64,000 nt of DNA, from positions 1,240,001-1,304,000 of the forward strand of contig CP133959.1 of the NCBI GenBank assembly GCA_036251705.1. Reading direction: 5' to 3'. The notes beneath the pieces are model-generated. The model was not told where the DNA came from. It saw only the letters and a list, made by a program, of their open reading frames with translations, and made no database searches. This stretch comes from Orbaceae bacterium lpD01. Lineage in GTDB: Bacteria > Pseudomonadota > Gammaproteobacteria > Enterobacterales > Orbaceae. The position numbers were made by a program, and so were the translations under genes. Of the stretch, positions 30,775 through 39,655 are shown piece after piece. How positions within the stretch are numbered: the stretch's first letter is position 1; each line of letters starts with the position of its first letter.

Positions 30775-31590
30775 ATGTATCTTATTTCTATTTCAGATAT
30801 TACTGTGGCTTATTTATTTGTTGATTATATGGCGGCTCAAGCTATTACTATTCGCCTTGAAAGCAAAGATAATCAACAAGTAGATCTCTATTTGGATGAT
30901 GAAACGCAGTTAGCATTTGTTCAGCAAGCATTAAAGTCATTTATTGAAAATCCGGATGATCCGCGCTATCGCGAAGTAAGTTGGCAAATAGGCAAGCTAC
31001 AACAGCATAACTTAACATCGACTTCGTTATTGAATATTCGTCATACTGGCATTATAACAACATCCGTTGCTGTACTTTGTATTATTTTGTTTTTGATTGA
31101 GCGTGTAGCTGGCCCTCAGGCTGTTCTGGCTTATTTTGGTTTTCCGGTTGGCGGGAACATGTCAGGTCAATTATGGCGATGGTTAACGCCCATTTTTCTT
31201 CATTTTTCATTACTGCATATTCTATTTAATCTTTGTTGGTGGTGGTATTTAGGCGGCATGGTTGAGCAGCGACTTGGTAAAGTAACATTACTAGAAATTA
31301 CGTTGCTGGCAGGTCTTATTTCCAACTATAGTGAGGCAATCTTGGTTGGTTCTGCTTTTGGTGGATTATCTGGTGTAATTTATGCGTTAATGGGGTATGC
31401 ATGGCTGATGGGTGAGTTTAAGAGTCAATCAGGCATCTACCTGGAAAGAGGGCTGTTATTGATTGCGATTATCTGGTTGATTGCCGGATTTTCTGGCTAT
31501 TTAGGCCCGATAGCTAATATCGCGCATCTATCTGGTCTGATTGTCGGTCTATTGATAGCAGCTAAAGATATCATGTTCAAATTAAAATAG
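30775..31590 (+). CDS. glpG: Rhomboid intramembrane serine protease GlpG
   Basis: The 271-residue protein has the cytoplasmic N-domain of GlpG (VAYLFVDYMAAQ..., FIENPDDPRYREVSWQIG) and six membrane helices. Catalytic Ser199 is in FGGLSGVIYALMGY, His251 in NIAHLSGLIVG, and the oxyanion/loop-1 features HFSLLHILFNLCWWWYLGG are present, all as in E. coli GlpG (Ser201/His254). The usual neighbours glpE and glpR are absent. The natural substrate is unclear in the family. Confidence 0.95.
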   Translation: MYLISISDITVAYLFVDYMAAQAITIRLESKDNQQVDLYLDDETQLAFVQQALKSFIENPDDPRYREVSWQIGKLQQHNLTSTSLLNIRHTGIITTSVAVLCIILFLIERVAGPQAVLAYFGFPVGGNMSGQLWRWLTPIFLHFSLLHILFNLCWWWYLGGMVEQRLGKVTLLEITLLAGLISNYSEAILVGSAFGGLSGVIYALMGYAWLMGEFKSQSGIYLERGLLLIAIIWLIAGFSGYLGPIANIAHLSGLIVGLLIAAKDIMFKLK

Positions 31591-31700
31591 TTATGGAATC
31601 TGAAGAAATAAGATACTGCTCACATGAGATAATCGGATTTTTACGATTAACGGCGTGGTGTTAAGTTTTATTTTCGATTGATAATTCAAAAAAGAGAAGA

Positions 31701-31722
31701 GACAACCGCCGTAGCGGTTGTC
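31701..31722. terminator. Hairpin terminator between glpG and gcd
   Basis: GACAACCGC-CGTA-GCGGTTGTC is a perfect 9-bp stem just past the gcd stop. On the minus strand a T-rich run (TCTTCTCTTTTTT) follows at a few bases distance. Confidence 0.7.
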
Positions 31723-31731
31723 TTAATCATG

Positions 31732-34113
31732 CTATTTATCCGCTAACTTATAACCAATAATATAATCACCGCGCACGGGTGACTGACGAGCACCACCTGC
31801 ATTAATGACAATATACTGTTTACCTGTTGTTGGAGAGACATAAGTAATTGGCGTACCCTGACTACCTACCGGTAGACGTGATTTCCAAATTTCTTTACCT
31901 GTCGCACTATCAAAGGCTCGTAGATAAAAATCTTGTGTACCAGCAAAGAATAGTAAGCCGGATTTAGTGGCCATAGAACCACCTAAAGTAGGCATACCAA
32001 CTGGCATCGCTGTTTTCATTGGAATACCGAAGATACCCGTATCCATTACAGTACCAACAGGTACCTGCCAGACGATTTTTTTCGTTTTTAAATCGATAGC
32101 GGTCATCGTGCCATAAGGTGGTTTTTGACACGGTATGCCGAGTGGTGACATGAAGCGTATACGCATAGCTCCATATGGTGTACCATCTTGCGGGACGACA
32201 CCCATCTCAATACCGCTACTATCGGTTGGAACTTGAGCACGTGGAATCATCCAGTTGGTTAGACCAATACGCATATCATTGACGAACATATAACTGGTCG
32301 TTGGATCAACCGAAACACTGCCCCAGTTCATACCACCCAATGAGCCAGGGTATTGTAACGTTTTACCCATGCCTGGTGGCGTGAAAAGACCATCATATTC
32401 TGATCCCATAAAATCAATACGACACATCAACTGATCAAAGGGAGTCGCGCCCCACATATCAGATTCTTTTAATGTTTCATTACCGATGGAAGGCATACCG
32501 ACAGAGAATGGTTGTGTTTTAGAATAAACTTCACCAGGTACGTTACCTTGAGGTACTGGAAGTTCTTTCACTTCAGTGATTGATTCACCAGTTTTACGAT
32601 TTAATAGAAAGATTTCACCTGATTTTGTGGTCTGTACTAAAGCAGGAATGCTACCACCATTACCGTCTGGAATATCATAAAGTAGCGGTTGTGAAGGTAG
32701 ATCATAATCCCATAAATCGTGGTGGACGGTTTGATAGGTCCATTTGATATCTCCAGTTTTACGATCTAAAGCCACCACTGAAGAGTTATATTTATTATCT
32801 AAATCAGTTCTTTCTGCACCGAAAAAGTCCGGTGTTGCATTACCAGTAGATGCATAAATCGTATCGAGAGCCGGATCATAAGCCATCGTCGCCCAAACAT
32901 TTACCGTACCACGGGTATAAATACCACCATCAGCCGGTACAGTTTTAGTACTCATATTGCCTGGATCCCATGCCCAAACTAACTGTCCAGTATGAACGTC
33001 ATAGGCACGAATAACCCCACCAGGTTCACCCGTTGAGTAGTTATCAGCGACTCGACCACCCACAACCACGACATCATCAGCAACTAATGGTGCTGCGGTT
33101 GGTTGATAGAAACCGGGTTTAATCTCACCCATATTCTTTTTAAGATTGACAACCCCTTTATCACCAAAATCTTCACATAATTGGCCTGTTTGGGCATCAA
33201 TTGCCATCAGTCTGCCGTCACTGGTATTCATCAAAATACGACTATGGCAAACTAAGTCACTATTGGCTGATTGATTATCTGTTGTATTGTTGCTGGCACT
33301 ATCTTCATAGTAACCAACACCGCGACAACGCTGCCAGTTTGGTACACTTGACTTAGGATCAAATTTCCACTGCTCTTTACCTGTATCAGCATTAAGTGAA
33401 ATGACAATATTATTTGGCGTACAAATGTATAAAGAGTCGTTGATTTGCAGTGGTGTATCTTGATCTTCACCGCCAGCACCACTAAATGGTGGAATATCAC
33501 CCGTATGATACGTCCAGGCAACTTCTAATTGATTAATATTATCTTTGGTGATTTGATCGGCACCAGAAAAACGTGTTCCTTTAGTGGTATTAGCATAGTT
33601 TTTCCAGTCAGTAGGTAAATCATCTTGGCTCACAGTATTTAATTGTGGCAATTGATTACTTTCAATCGTATTATGCTTAACAAAGCCTAAACCGATTGAA
33701 ATAACTAAAAGAATCGCGATAACTCCACCCAATTTATAGCCCGTGTTGGAGCGTTTTGTTGAGGATGCTTTAAGTAAAGAAGGGTAGGCAAAAGCCACCA
33801 ACATTGCAAAACCGCCGAGAAAAGCGAGACGAGAAAGCAGTTGCCAGTAATCGAAGCCAACCTCCCACAGTGACCATATAATCGTTAGTACATAAGCTAT
33901 GGCATAAATCCATGCACCAACAGGACGAAGCCTAAATAGTAAAATACCTGAAAGTAACATAGCAATGCCCATTAAGACAAAATACCAGCTACCGCCAAGC
34001 ATAACTAAGCGAGTTCCTTGTATAGCTAAAAACAATCCGGCAATAATAAAGATAAGACTTAGTAGCCAGATTAAGTTTTTAGAGATAAAACTGATTCCAC
34101 GATGATTAATCAT
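31732..34113 (-). CDS. gcd: Membrane-bound PQQ-dependent glucose dehydrogenase
   Basis: Gcd oxidises glucose to gluconolactone in the periplasm and passes electrons to ubiquinone. The 793-residue protein has five membrane helices in the first 145 residues and a quinoprotein beta-propeller with W-motifs such as YHTGDIPPFSGAGGEDQDTP, VICTPNN..., TGQLVWAWDPGN and YQTVHHDLWDYDLPSQP, and ends AGGARQSPVRGDYIIGYKL. The length matches E. coli Gcd (796). No pqq synthesis genes are in the window, so the cofactor may be made elsewhere or taken up. It is transcribed alone. Confidence 0.97.
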   Translation of the reverse strand: MINHRGISFISKNLIWLLSLIFIIAGLFLAIQGTRLVMLGGSWYFVLMGIAMLLSGILLFRLRPVGAWIYAIAYVLTIIWSLWEVGFDYWQLLSRLAFLGGFAMLVAFAYPSLLKASSTKRSNTGYKLGGVIAILLVISIGLGFVKHNTIESNQLPQLNTVSQDDLPTDWKNYANTTKGTRFSGADQITKDNINQLEVAWTYHTGDIPPFSGAGGEDQDTPLQINDSLYICTPNNIVISLNADTGKEQWKFDPKSSVPNWQRCRGVGYYEDSASNNTTDNQSANSDLVCHSRILMNTSDGRLMAIDAQTGQLCEDFGDKGVVNLKKNMGEIKPGFYQPTAAPLVADDVVVVGGRVADNYSTGEPGGVIRAYDVHTGQLVWAWDPGNMSTKTVPADGGIYTRGTVNVWATMAYDPALDTIYASTGNATPDFFGAERTDLDNKYNSSVVALDRKTGDIKWTYQTVHHDLWDYDLPSQPLLYDIPDGNGGSIPALVQTTKSGEIFLLNRKTGESITEVKELPVPQGNVPGEVYSKTQPFSVGMPSIGNETLKESDMWGATPFDQLMCRIDFMGSEYDGLFTPPGMGKTLQYPGSLGGMNWGSVSVDPTTSYMFVNDMRIGLTNWMIPRAQVPTDSSGIEMGVVPQDGTPYGAMRIRFMSPLGIPCQKPPYGTMTAIDLKTKKIVWQVPVGTVMDTGIFGIPMKTAMPVGMPTLGGSMATKSGLLFFAGTQDFYLRAFDSATGKEIWKSRLPVGSQGTPITYVSPTTGKQYIVINAGGARQSPVRGDYIIGYKLADK

Positions 34114-34314
34114 TCCTTTAACTCCATTGAATGTAACACTGCAACTTAAAATTAGATTTTTATTTTTGGTAAATTAGATTGGTAGATAGAGAGTTTATCA
34201 GTTTATAGTATTGATTTAATGTAAATCAATACTATTTTTTGAGGTACTTGATTAAATAACACTAACTTATTGATTTTTAATTAAACATATTTATTGCTGG
34301 TAAAATAAATTTAC

Positions 34315-34356
34315 TTTACAGCCATCAAAAAAACATTATAAAATAATAAATGCCCC
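34315..34356 (+). promoter_or_regulatory. Promoter of the tRNA-Lys gene
   Basis: TTTACA (34315-34320), a 16-base spacer, TATAAA (34337-34342), and a GC-rich discriminator GCCCC (34352-34356) just before the mature 5' end. A GC-rich discriminator is typical of stringently controlled stable-RNA promoters. Confidence 0.6.
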
Positions 34357-34366
34357 TATTGGGTGT

Positions 34367-34442
34367 GGGCTGTTAGCTCAGTCGGTAGAGCAGTTGACTC
34401 TTAATCAATTGGTCGTGGGTTCGATCCCCCCACAGCCCACCA
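34367..34442 (+). tRNA. tRNA-Lys (anticodon CTT)
   Basis: A 76-base cloverleaf with encoded CCA: acceptor GGGCTGT/ACAGCCC, D arm GCTC..GAGC, anticodon arm GTTGA-CTCTTAA-TCAAT with anticodon CTT at 34400-34402, and T loop TTCGATC. The T stem GTGGG/CCCCC has one T-C mismatch at the second pair. CTT reads the AAG lysine codon. The 3' end is the likely attachment site of the P2-like prophage, whose first gene (ogr) follows at 34597. Confidence 0.95.
34425..34442. other. Probable left attachment site (tRNA 3' end)
   Basis: P2-like elements often integrate into tRNA 3' ends, with ogr at one junction and int at the other. The T arm and acceptor end of tRNA-Lys border ogr here, so the core of att should be in this stretch. 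The matching copy would be beyond 64000, past int, so it cannot be verified in this window. Confidence 0.5.
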
Positions 34443-34545
34443 TTAATTAACTGTAAAATCAAATAGTTAATAATGAATTGCAAAGTCATAAAAGATTTAA
34501 TTTTAGTCAAGTGGCGATAAAATGGCGGTTGATTTTTAGCTTGAT

Positions 34546-34573
34546 AATAAAAAATCTCAAGTTAATGAGATTT
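34546..34573 (-). terminator. Terminator of ogr
   Basis: On the minus strand AAATCTCA-TTAACT-TGAGATTT is followed by TTTATT, 24 bases past the ogr stop, ending late transcription at the prophage edge. Confidence 0.75.
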
Positions 34574-34596
34574 CGAACTAGGCTTATTAGATATGA

Positions 34597-34824
34597 TTAT
34601 GCTTTTATAGCATTTCGTCTTGCATTATGGCTGGTTGATAGCGGGATATTAACTTTAGGATCTGGGCAGGAACTCGGCACGATAGTTTCGCTCACTGATT
34701 GCATAGCCGTAAATGTGTGGCCGCAATAAATATTTGAACATTGATAATATTGTTTTCTGGTTAGGCTTGATAGTTCTTCACTTGAACGAATAGATGATTT
34801 AAATTTGCAATGTGGACATTTCAT
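34597..34824 (-). CDS. ogr: Ogr-type zinc-finger activator of late genes
   Basis: Ogr/Delta proteins bind upstream dyads and recruit RNA polymerase through its alpha subunit to turn on P2 late operons. The 75-residue protein has the four-cysteine zinc finger KCPHCKFKSSIRSS...YQCSNIYCGHTF (Cys3, Cys6, Cys28 and Cys33) and the family follow-on MQSVSETIVPS. AGGA lies eight bases before the ATG. It sits between gene D and the attachment site, as in P2. A separate promoter with a repressor-like operator stands just upstream. Confidence 0.9.
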   Translation of the reverse strand: MKCPHCKFKSSIRSSEELSSLTRKQYYQCSNIYCGHTFTAMQSVSETIVPSSCPDPKVNIPLSTSHNARRNAIKA

Positions 34825-34857
34825 TAACGATAATCCTATTATGTTTAAGTGTAATTT

Positions 34858-34885
34858 AATTTAACTTAAAGTTATTTTTTGTCAA
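34858..34885 (-). promoter_or_regulatory. ogr promoter with internal operator-like dyad
   Basis: On the minus strand an exact TTGACA (34885-34880) is followed after 16 bases by TAAATT (34863-34858). The spacer and the start of the -10 hold the 13-bp dyad TAACTT-T-AAGTTA (34874-34862), identical in both arms to the dyad at the early promoter (62813-62825). A protein bound there would block RNA polymerase, so ogr is probably held off in the lysogen by the phage repressor. Confidence 0.6.
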
Positions 34886-34909
34886 CTAAAAGTTAATAAA
34901 ACTAATATT

Positions 34910-35929
34910 TTATAACTTTATTTCCAACTCTATTGATGTGATATATCCCCCGGTTGCTGTTATTGAATGTGTGCAACGGGTGATTATCCACTCTGATGAA
35001 TCAATCTCCTTCTTAAAACCCTGAACTTTAACTGGCATCTCTGGACATAAATCAGGGCGTCCCTCTGACAAAGTCATACTAAATTGGCATGCACCCCGTT
35101 GAAGTTTTTTCCATTGGTTGGTGGCTGCACGATGCGCATTCTGTTTACTTGCATAGGTATGGCGTAATACTTTTACATTTCCCTCAGCTCCAACTAATAT
35201 GCTTTTATCATCTGAATTAGGACTACCACTCGCTGAGGAACTGATTGATGCTTTCTTATAATCTAGCCAATAAGCTTTTACGCCTGTATAAGCTTCTCTA
35301 TCAGCAATTGAAAACGTATGCGTGTCGCCAGAGGATCGCGTAATAACCACACTGGGTAACGGTTCACCGCTAACAGTTTTGGATGCACCAGACAAGAATA
35401 CGATCAACATGCCATTTTTTACTGTTGCAATCGCATCATAATCACTAAGTACTCGAGTTAAAAATGAGGCGTCAGACTCCTGTGTTTGGTCTGAATGTTC
35501 AATTTTCTGGTTAGTTAATTTATCAGTAATCTTATAATCAAGGTTATGACGTTTAGCAATTTGAGTAACAATCTCACCAATAGTAATATCATGGTAGCTT
35601 TGTGATCGCTTCACATTAAGTGACTCACGAAAATTAGCACTTTTACCTCGGATCGTTAATCGATCGGGTGGGCCCGTGTGTTCACATTCATCTACGACAA
35701 ATCGGTTTTTAAAAATTAAACCTTGGTTATCATTCCAACCAAATGAAACGTTAAGCTCAATACCGCGTTTTGGCAGCGCTAATTTACCATCAGTATCCGA
35801 TAATTCTAATGAGATCGTATCAGCTTCAAAGCCACTATTATCCGTTATTTCTAGCGAAATAAGCCGGTCATCAAAGTGGCTTGTAATGTCTTTATCGTTA
35901 TACAGAATTTTAAAAATAGCTTTCTTCAT
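34910..35929 (-). CDS. D: Phage tail protein / late control protein gpD
   Basis: gpD forms the baseplate hub-tail tube adaptor region of P2-like tails. The 339-residue protein has family phrases DRLISLEITDNSGFEADTISLEL, WNDNQGLIFKNRFVVDECEHTGPPDRLTIRGKSANF and the LysM-like SYHDITIGEIVTQIAKRHNLDYKI, ending with PVKVQGFKKEIDSSEWIITRCTHS. It is the last structural gene of the FI-D operon. It follows U by five bases. Confidence 0.95.
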   Translation of the reverse strand: MKKAIFKILYNDKDITSHFDDRLISLEITDNSGFEADTISLELSDTDGKLALPKRGIELNVSFGWNDNQGLIFKNRFVVDECEHTGPPDRLTIRGKSANFRESLNVKRSQSYHDITIGEIVTQIAKRHNLDYKITDKLTNQKIEHSDQTQESDASFLTRVLSDYDAIATVKNGMLIVFLSGASKTVSGEPLPSVVITRSSGDTHTFSIADREAYTGVKAYWLDYKKASISSSASGSPNSDDKSILVGAEGNVKVLRHTYASKQNAHRAATNQWKKLQRGACQFSMTLSEGRPDLCPEMPVKVQGFKKEIDSSEWIITRCTHSITATGGYITSIELEIKL

Positions 35930-35934
35930 AATAT

Positions 35935-36351
35935 CTATAATAATTTTAATATATCTGCGCCAGGAATCACTGCCGGCGGATCAACTTTTCTTAGTGAAAA
36001 TGTAAACTCAATCTTTCTGGCTGCGCCATCAAAAAAAAATTCTTCTTTGTCAGTTTGAATTGATTCATTTATATAAAACCCGAGTAATATTCCTGAGCCA
36101 TTAATCAGCGGCCAGGCAATACCTAAATCGGACTGACGGCGGTATAACTCAAGACTAACCCGGCCGCCGGTAAGTTCTGGATATAGGACGCCACTTAAGG
36201 TTATTTTTTCCTCGCCAATACCAACAAACTGTACCGCTGGGCGTTCTGCAAACCGGTCGTTGGTTGGATAACGATATTGCACACTTTCACTCATTTTCTG
36301 AAAGGGGATGCTTTTTAGTTCAAAAGCAAACATGCCGTAGATCATTAACAT
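35935..36351 (-). CDS. U: Phage tail protein gpU
   Basis: The 138-residue protein has the P2 gpU pattern: LMIYGMFAFELKSIPFQKM, YRYPTNDRFAERPAVQFVGIGEEKITLSGVLYPELTGG, and IEFTFSLRKVD. The ATG overlaps the T stop by one base (taATG). An internal ATG at 36345 is also possible. gpU is thought to cap or terminate the tail. Confidence 0.93.
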   Translation of the reverse strand: MLMIYGMFAFELKSIPFQKMSESVQYRYPTNDRFAERPAVQFVGIGEEKITLSGVLYPELTGGRVSLELYRRQSDLGIAWPLINGSGILLGFYINESIQTDKEEFFFDGAARKIEFTFSLRKVDPPAVIPGADILKLL

Positions 36352-39164
36352 TAGTCGATATCCCTGTAACTATTGCGAAAATTATTATGCTGGTTGCGTA
36401 AATGTCGGCTTACTTCTTGACTTACTTTTGCCGCAAGGTCTGTCTCGTTCATATTTGGCGCGGCATTAATTGTGATGTAAATTTGTGGCGCATCACTAAC
36501 AGGCGCCACACTAAACTGGCCTGAAGTAATTGGTGATCTATCATCTACCTTTAAATTAGCAAACTGTTTATCCGCTATTTGGCCAGATAATGAATCAATT
36601 GATTTTAAGGCTTTATTTCTATTTTTATCAATACCCAGACGATAACCTTCCACAGTAAAACCACCATATTCGGCAAATACGCGAGATGGGGAGTGTATGC
36701 CTAATGCGTTTTTAAACCACCCAGTTACGCTATCGGTCAAATCTGAAATAGTACTTTTAAGATCGTTCCATTTATTTTGAATACCGCCCATTAAACCATC
36801 AACAAGGTTGCCGCCTAAATTGGTGAATATTCCAGTAATGCCACCATCACCCGTGAATAAATTACCTATTGCAGTGGGTAGGTTGGCAAGTTTTTCCGGA
36901 ATGGAGCTAAAGAATTCAATGAGTTCTTTCACTTTATCAATTAACCAGGTTATTAAATCGAATGGTAATTTAATCGCCATTGCGAGTGCTTCACCAAATT
37001 GAACACCTGCAGATTTAGCACTTTCGAATTCTTCACTGGTGAGCTTAACTGGTTCAAATAAATTACTAAACCAATTGATCACGGAACCTATTGCATCACC
37101 AATAGCATTGAATATGGGCGCTAATGGTTCAAAAAGTTGAATAATTGGTTCAAACGCTGTTTTCACTGGTGCCATTGCCCGAGTAAAGCCTTCCCAAACA
37201 CCGATAAAAAAAGCTTTAATCGGTTCCCAGTATTTATAAATAAGTAACGCCGCAACCGCTATCGCAGTCACTATTAAGCCAATTGGTGAGGTTAAAAACA
37301 GTCTTCCTACAAATGTGAATACTGAACCTAAAGTTTTAATCGCAGTAGATAGAATAGATAATGGCGAGGTAGCGAATTTTATGATCAGTGAACCCAGCGA
37401 GCCAAATGTTTTGCCTAGTAAACTATTTTTTATAGCTAATGAACCCACTGATAAACCCAAACGAGATAAAATAAATTTGGTCATAAGCATAGGACCAAAG
37501 ATGCTCATTAATGCAAGTGATAAAGCGCCAAATATTGTTGTAAGTGTTACCAGTCCGGCTCCGAGCATTACAATGCCTTTACTTACTGCAGGATGACGTT
37601 TTAAGAACTCACCGAATTGATGAAGAAAACCAGTAAAACCTTGAATAGCCTTACGTAACCAAACATTATTTTTTTCGAATAATTCAACACTGATATTTTC
37701 ATAAGCAGCATGGAGCATGGTCATGTCGCCTTTGAGGTTATCAAGTTTTAATTGCGCAACACGGTGTGCCTCACCATCATATTCGCCTTTTTCGCCGCGC
37801 ATTTTTCTAAGCTCACCGGTTGAACTTTGCGAGAGGAGTATTTCAAATCCGGTTAAACCGATTTGCCCAGCAATTTTTTTATTAATCGCCGCACGATCAA
37901 CATTACCCATATGTTTAGTGGCGTTGGCTATTTCAGCAAGAATATCCACTAAATCGCGCATGTTGCCACTTTTGTCCTTGGTTTTTACGCCCAATTTTGC
38001 AACGGCTTCCGATGTGCCTATACGGGTTAATATCTGTCTTAGTGTTGTACCCGCTTGGCTGCCCTGAATACCAGCATTACCCATCATGGCTGTTGTGGCT
38101 GAAATAGTTTCCAAACTTTGCCCAAATGCTGCGCCGATTCCCGCACTGTATTTTAAGGATTCACCGAGCATCGGGATATCAACATTATTACGCGTAAACA
38201 TTGCGGTTAAAACATCGGCAACATGGTCCATTTTTTCTGCAGGAATACCCATGGCCATTTGAATATTAGATGCAATATCAGCGGTGGTGCCTAAATCGAT
38301 ATCACCAGCAGAAGCCAAATCAAGCATACCTGGCATGGCTTTTAATATTTGATCGGCGTTATAACCTGTTCGTCCTAAAAAATATTGACCGGCAGCTACT
38401 TCGCTATCAGTAAATTTAGACGTTAACGGCAAAGTCCTTGCTTGATGACGTAGCGCAAGCATACGAGGATCATCTTTATCTGCAATACGCGTTACCGCTT
38501 GGGTTGAGCTCATACTAGCGTCAAATTCATATCCTACACCTAATAAATTCTTCATACCGCGCGAAATGGTGCGCCCGGTGGATAATGCGCCGTAGCCAAC
38601 CCCGCCCATTACAGCAATACGCTGCATCCCTTTATCATAATTAGCACGAATTTGATGGGATTTTTTCATCTGTTCATTAAGACGAGCAAGTTGAGCTTTC
38701 TGCTGCTCGATACTTTTAGTGGTATTACTAATTTGAGATCGTAATGTGGTTTGATGCTGGGCTAAATTTTTGGTTTTAATACCGGACTTAGCTAATTCGT
38801 CACGCTGTTTTTGAGTGGCGGTAAGTAGCTCGTTGAACTTATCTTTGAGTTGCGCCGCTTTTTGTTTGGCTTTTTCGAAATCATCAGCCATTTTTTTAGT
38901 AGGTGATGATGATTGCGCTAATGCCTGAGCTAATGATTTAACTCTGTTTCTGGTGAGTTCCAGTTCGGTACCGATTTTTTGCGTATTATTTTTTAATTGC
39001 GTAAAACCGGATAAGCTTTTTTGTGTCTGATTCAGGCTTTTTAATTCAGATTTAGCCTTGACTAGTTGTTCTGATAAAAGTTTAGTACTTTTGGTCGTTT
39101 GGTTCAGCGGGCGACTTGCTTTATCAACTCCACTAAGAATAATTTTAGCTTCAAGTTTACTCAT
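36351..39164 (-). CDS. T: Tail tape-measure protein gpT
   Basis: The 937-residue protein has an N-terminal coiled coil (KAKSELKSLNQTQKSLSGF..., about 25-190), the phage_min_tail domain with QATGT-like phrases (SSTQAVTRIADKDDPRMLALR, FTDSEVAAGQYFLGRTGYNADQI, GIQGSQAGTTLRQILTRI), hydrophobic helices near 510-660 and a C-terminal part with LGIHSPSRVFAEYGGFTVEGYRLGI. Tape measures set tail length; P2 gpT has 815 residues, so the tail may be slightly longer. Its start overlaps the end of the E' reading by eight bases. Confidence 0.95.
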   Translation of the reverse strand: MSKLEAKIILSGVDKASRPLNQTTKSTKLLSEQLVKAKSELKSLNQTQKSLSGFTQLKNNTQKIGTELELTRNRVKSLAQALAQSSSPTKKMADDFEKAKQKAAQLKDKFNELLTATQKQRDELAKSGIKTKNLAQHQTTLRSQISNTTKSIEQQKAQLARLNEQMKKSHQIRANYDKGMQRIAVMGGVGYGALSTGRTISRGMKNLLGVGYEFDASMSSTQAVTRIADKDDPRMLALRHQARTLPLTSKFTDSEVAAGQYFLGRTGYNADQILKAMPGMLDLASAGDIDLGTTADIASNIQMAMGIPAEKMDHVADVLTAMFTRNNVDIPMLGESLKYSAGIGAAFGQSLETISATTAMMGNAGIQGSQAGTTLRQILTRIGTSEAVAKLGVKTKDKSGNMRDLVDILAEIANATKHMGNVDRAAINKKIAGQIGLTGFEILLSQSSTGELRKMRGEKGEYDGEAHRVAQLKLDNLKGDMTMLHAAYENISVELFEKNNVWLRKAIQGFTGFLHQFGEFLKRHPAVSKGIVMLGAGLVTLTTIFGALSLALMSIFGPMLMTKFILSRLGLSVGSLAIKNSLLGKTFGSLGSLIIKFATSPLSILSTAIKTLGSVFTFVGRLFLTSPIGLIVTAIAVAALLIYKYWEPIKAFFIGVWEGFTRAMAPVKTAFEPIIQLFEPLAPIFNAIGDAIGSVINWFSNLFEPVKLTSEEFESAKSAGVQFGEALAMAIKLPFDLITWLIDKVKELIEFFSSIPEKLANLPTAIGNLFTGDGGITGIFTNLGGNLVDGLMGGIQNKWNDLKSTISDLTDSVTGWFKNALGIHSPSRVFAEYGGFTVEGYRLGIDKNRNKALKSIDSLSGQIADKQFANLKVDDRSPITSGQFSVAPVSDAPQIYITINAAPNMNETDLAAKVSQEVSRHLRNQHNNFRNSYRDID

Positions 39165-39587
39165 CGCTCGCTGCTCCGCTACGAATTCTGGCTTGTTCTC
39201 GCCAGTGCATTAATTCAGAAAGGGTTAATTTATTTAGTACATCAAGCGACCAGTGAAAGATGGCCGCGATATCTGCTTGCGCATTTTCTACTCGCTCGGG
39301 GATTCCTCGCTCACACTGTTTGATGTCGGTTTCAAAAAATCACTTATTTCAACCACAAACTGCGTTAAATCAGACAGGTCCATTTGGTATACGTCTTGTT
39401 CTGATAGGGTAGGTGTTGAGATACGAGGTAAAACTTTCGCTAGTGAATCAATATCCGCATCAACAAAATTAAGCAATTTAACTCCGCGAAGGTCGCCGGT
39501 CACAGGCTTACGAACGGTCACTTTTGTGATTTCATTTTTACCGCTTACAATTGGGGTGGATAATTTAATCTCTTTTAAACTTGTCAT
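39157..39587 (-). CDS. E+E': gpE+E' tail assembly protein made by -1 frameshift
   Basis: In P2 a -1 slip near the end of E yields an extended E+E' product that acts with gpE as tail assembly chaperone for the tape measure. Here a slip on T TTT TTG (39339-39333) leaves E after residue 85 and continues ETDIKQ... to TAA at 39157, a product of about 143 residues. The extension carries the recognisable E' motif ADIAAIFHWSLDVL..LTLSELMHWREQARIRSG. There is no independent start for it, which supports frameshift expression. Confidence 0.85.
39288..39587 (-). CDS. E: Phage tail assembly protein gpE
   Basis: The 99-residue zero-frame product has the P2 gpE pattern: IVSGKNEITKVTVRKPVTGDLRGVKLLNF, IDSLAKVLPRIS and LSEQDVYQMDLSDLTQFVVEISDFL. 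It lies between FII and T. Translation that does not slip ends at TAG 39288. The ratio of E to E+E' is normally fixed by the slippery site and what follows it. Confidence 0.93.
   Translation of the reverse strand: MTSLKEIKLSTPIVSGKNEITKVTVRKPVTGDLRGVKLLNFVDADIDSLAKVLPRISTPTLSEQDVYQMDLSDLTQFVVEISDFLKPTSNSVSEESPSE
39333..39339 (-). other. Slippery heptamer T TTT TTG for E/E' frameshift
   Basis: Minus-strand TTTTTTG sits in zero frame as (ga)T TTT TTG, the X XXY YYZ arrangement used for -1 frameshifting and the same T6G reported for P2 gene E. The -1 frame stays open from here to 39157. Confidence 0.88.
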
Positions 39588-39655
39588 TGTATCTATTCCT
39601 AATTAACAATCTGATAATGGCCTATTAATGGTTTAATAGACCGTGATAATTAATG

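Noticed and set aside
34478-34729. 83-residue rightward frame next to the tRNA
   Set aside because: It overlaps ogr on the opposite strand and has no motif; ogr has a clear zinc finger and ribosome site.
39253-39606. 117-residue open frame antisense to gene E
   Set aside because: Covered by E and its frameshift extension, which have clear family motifs; the antisense frame has none.
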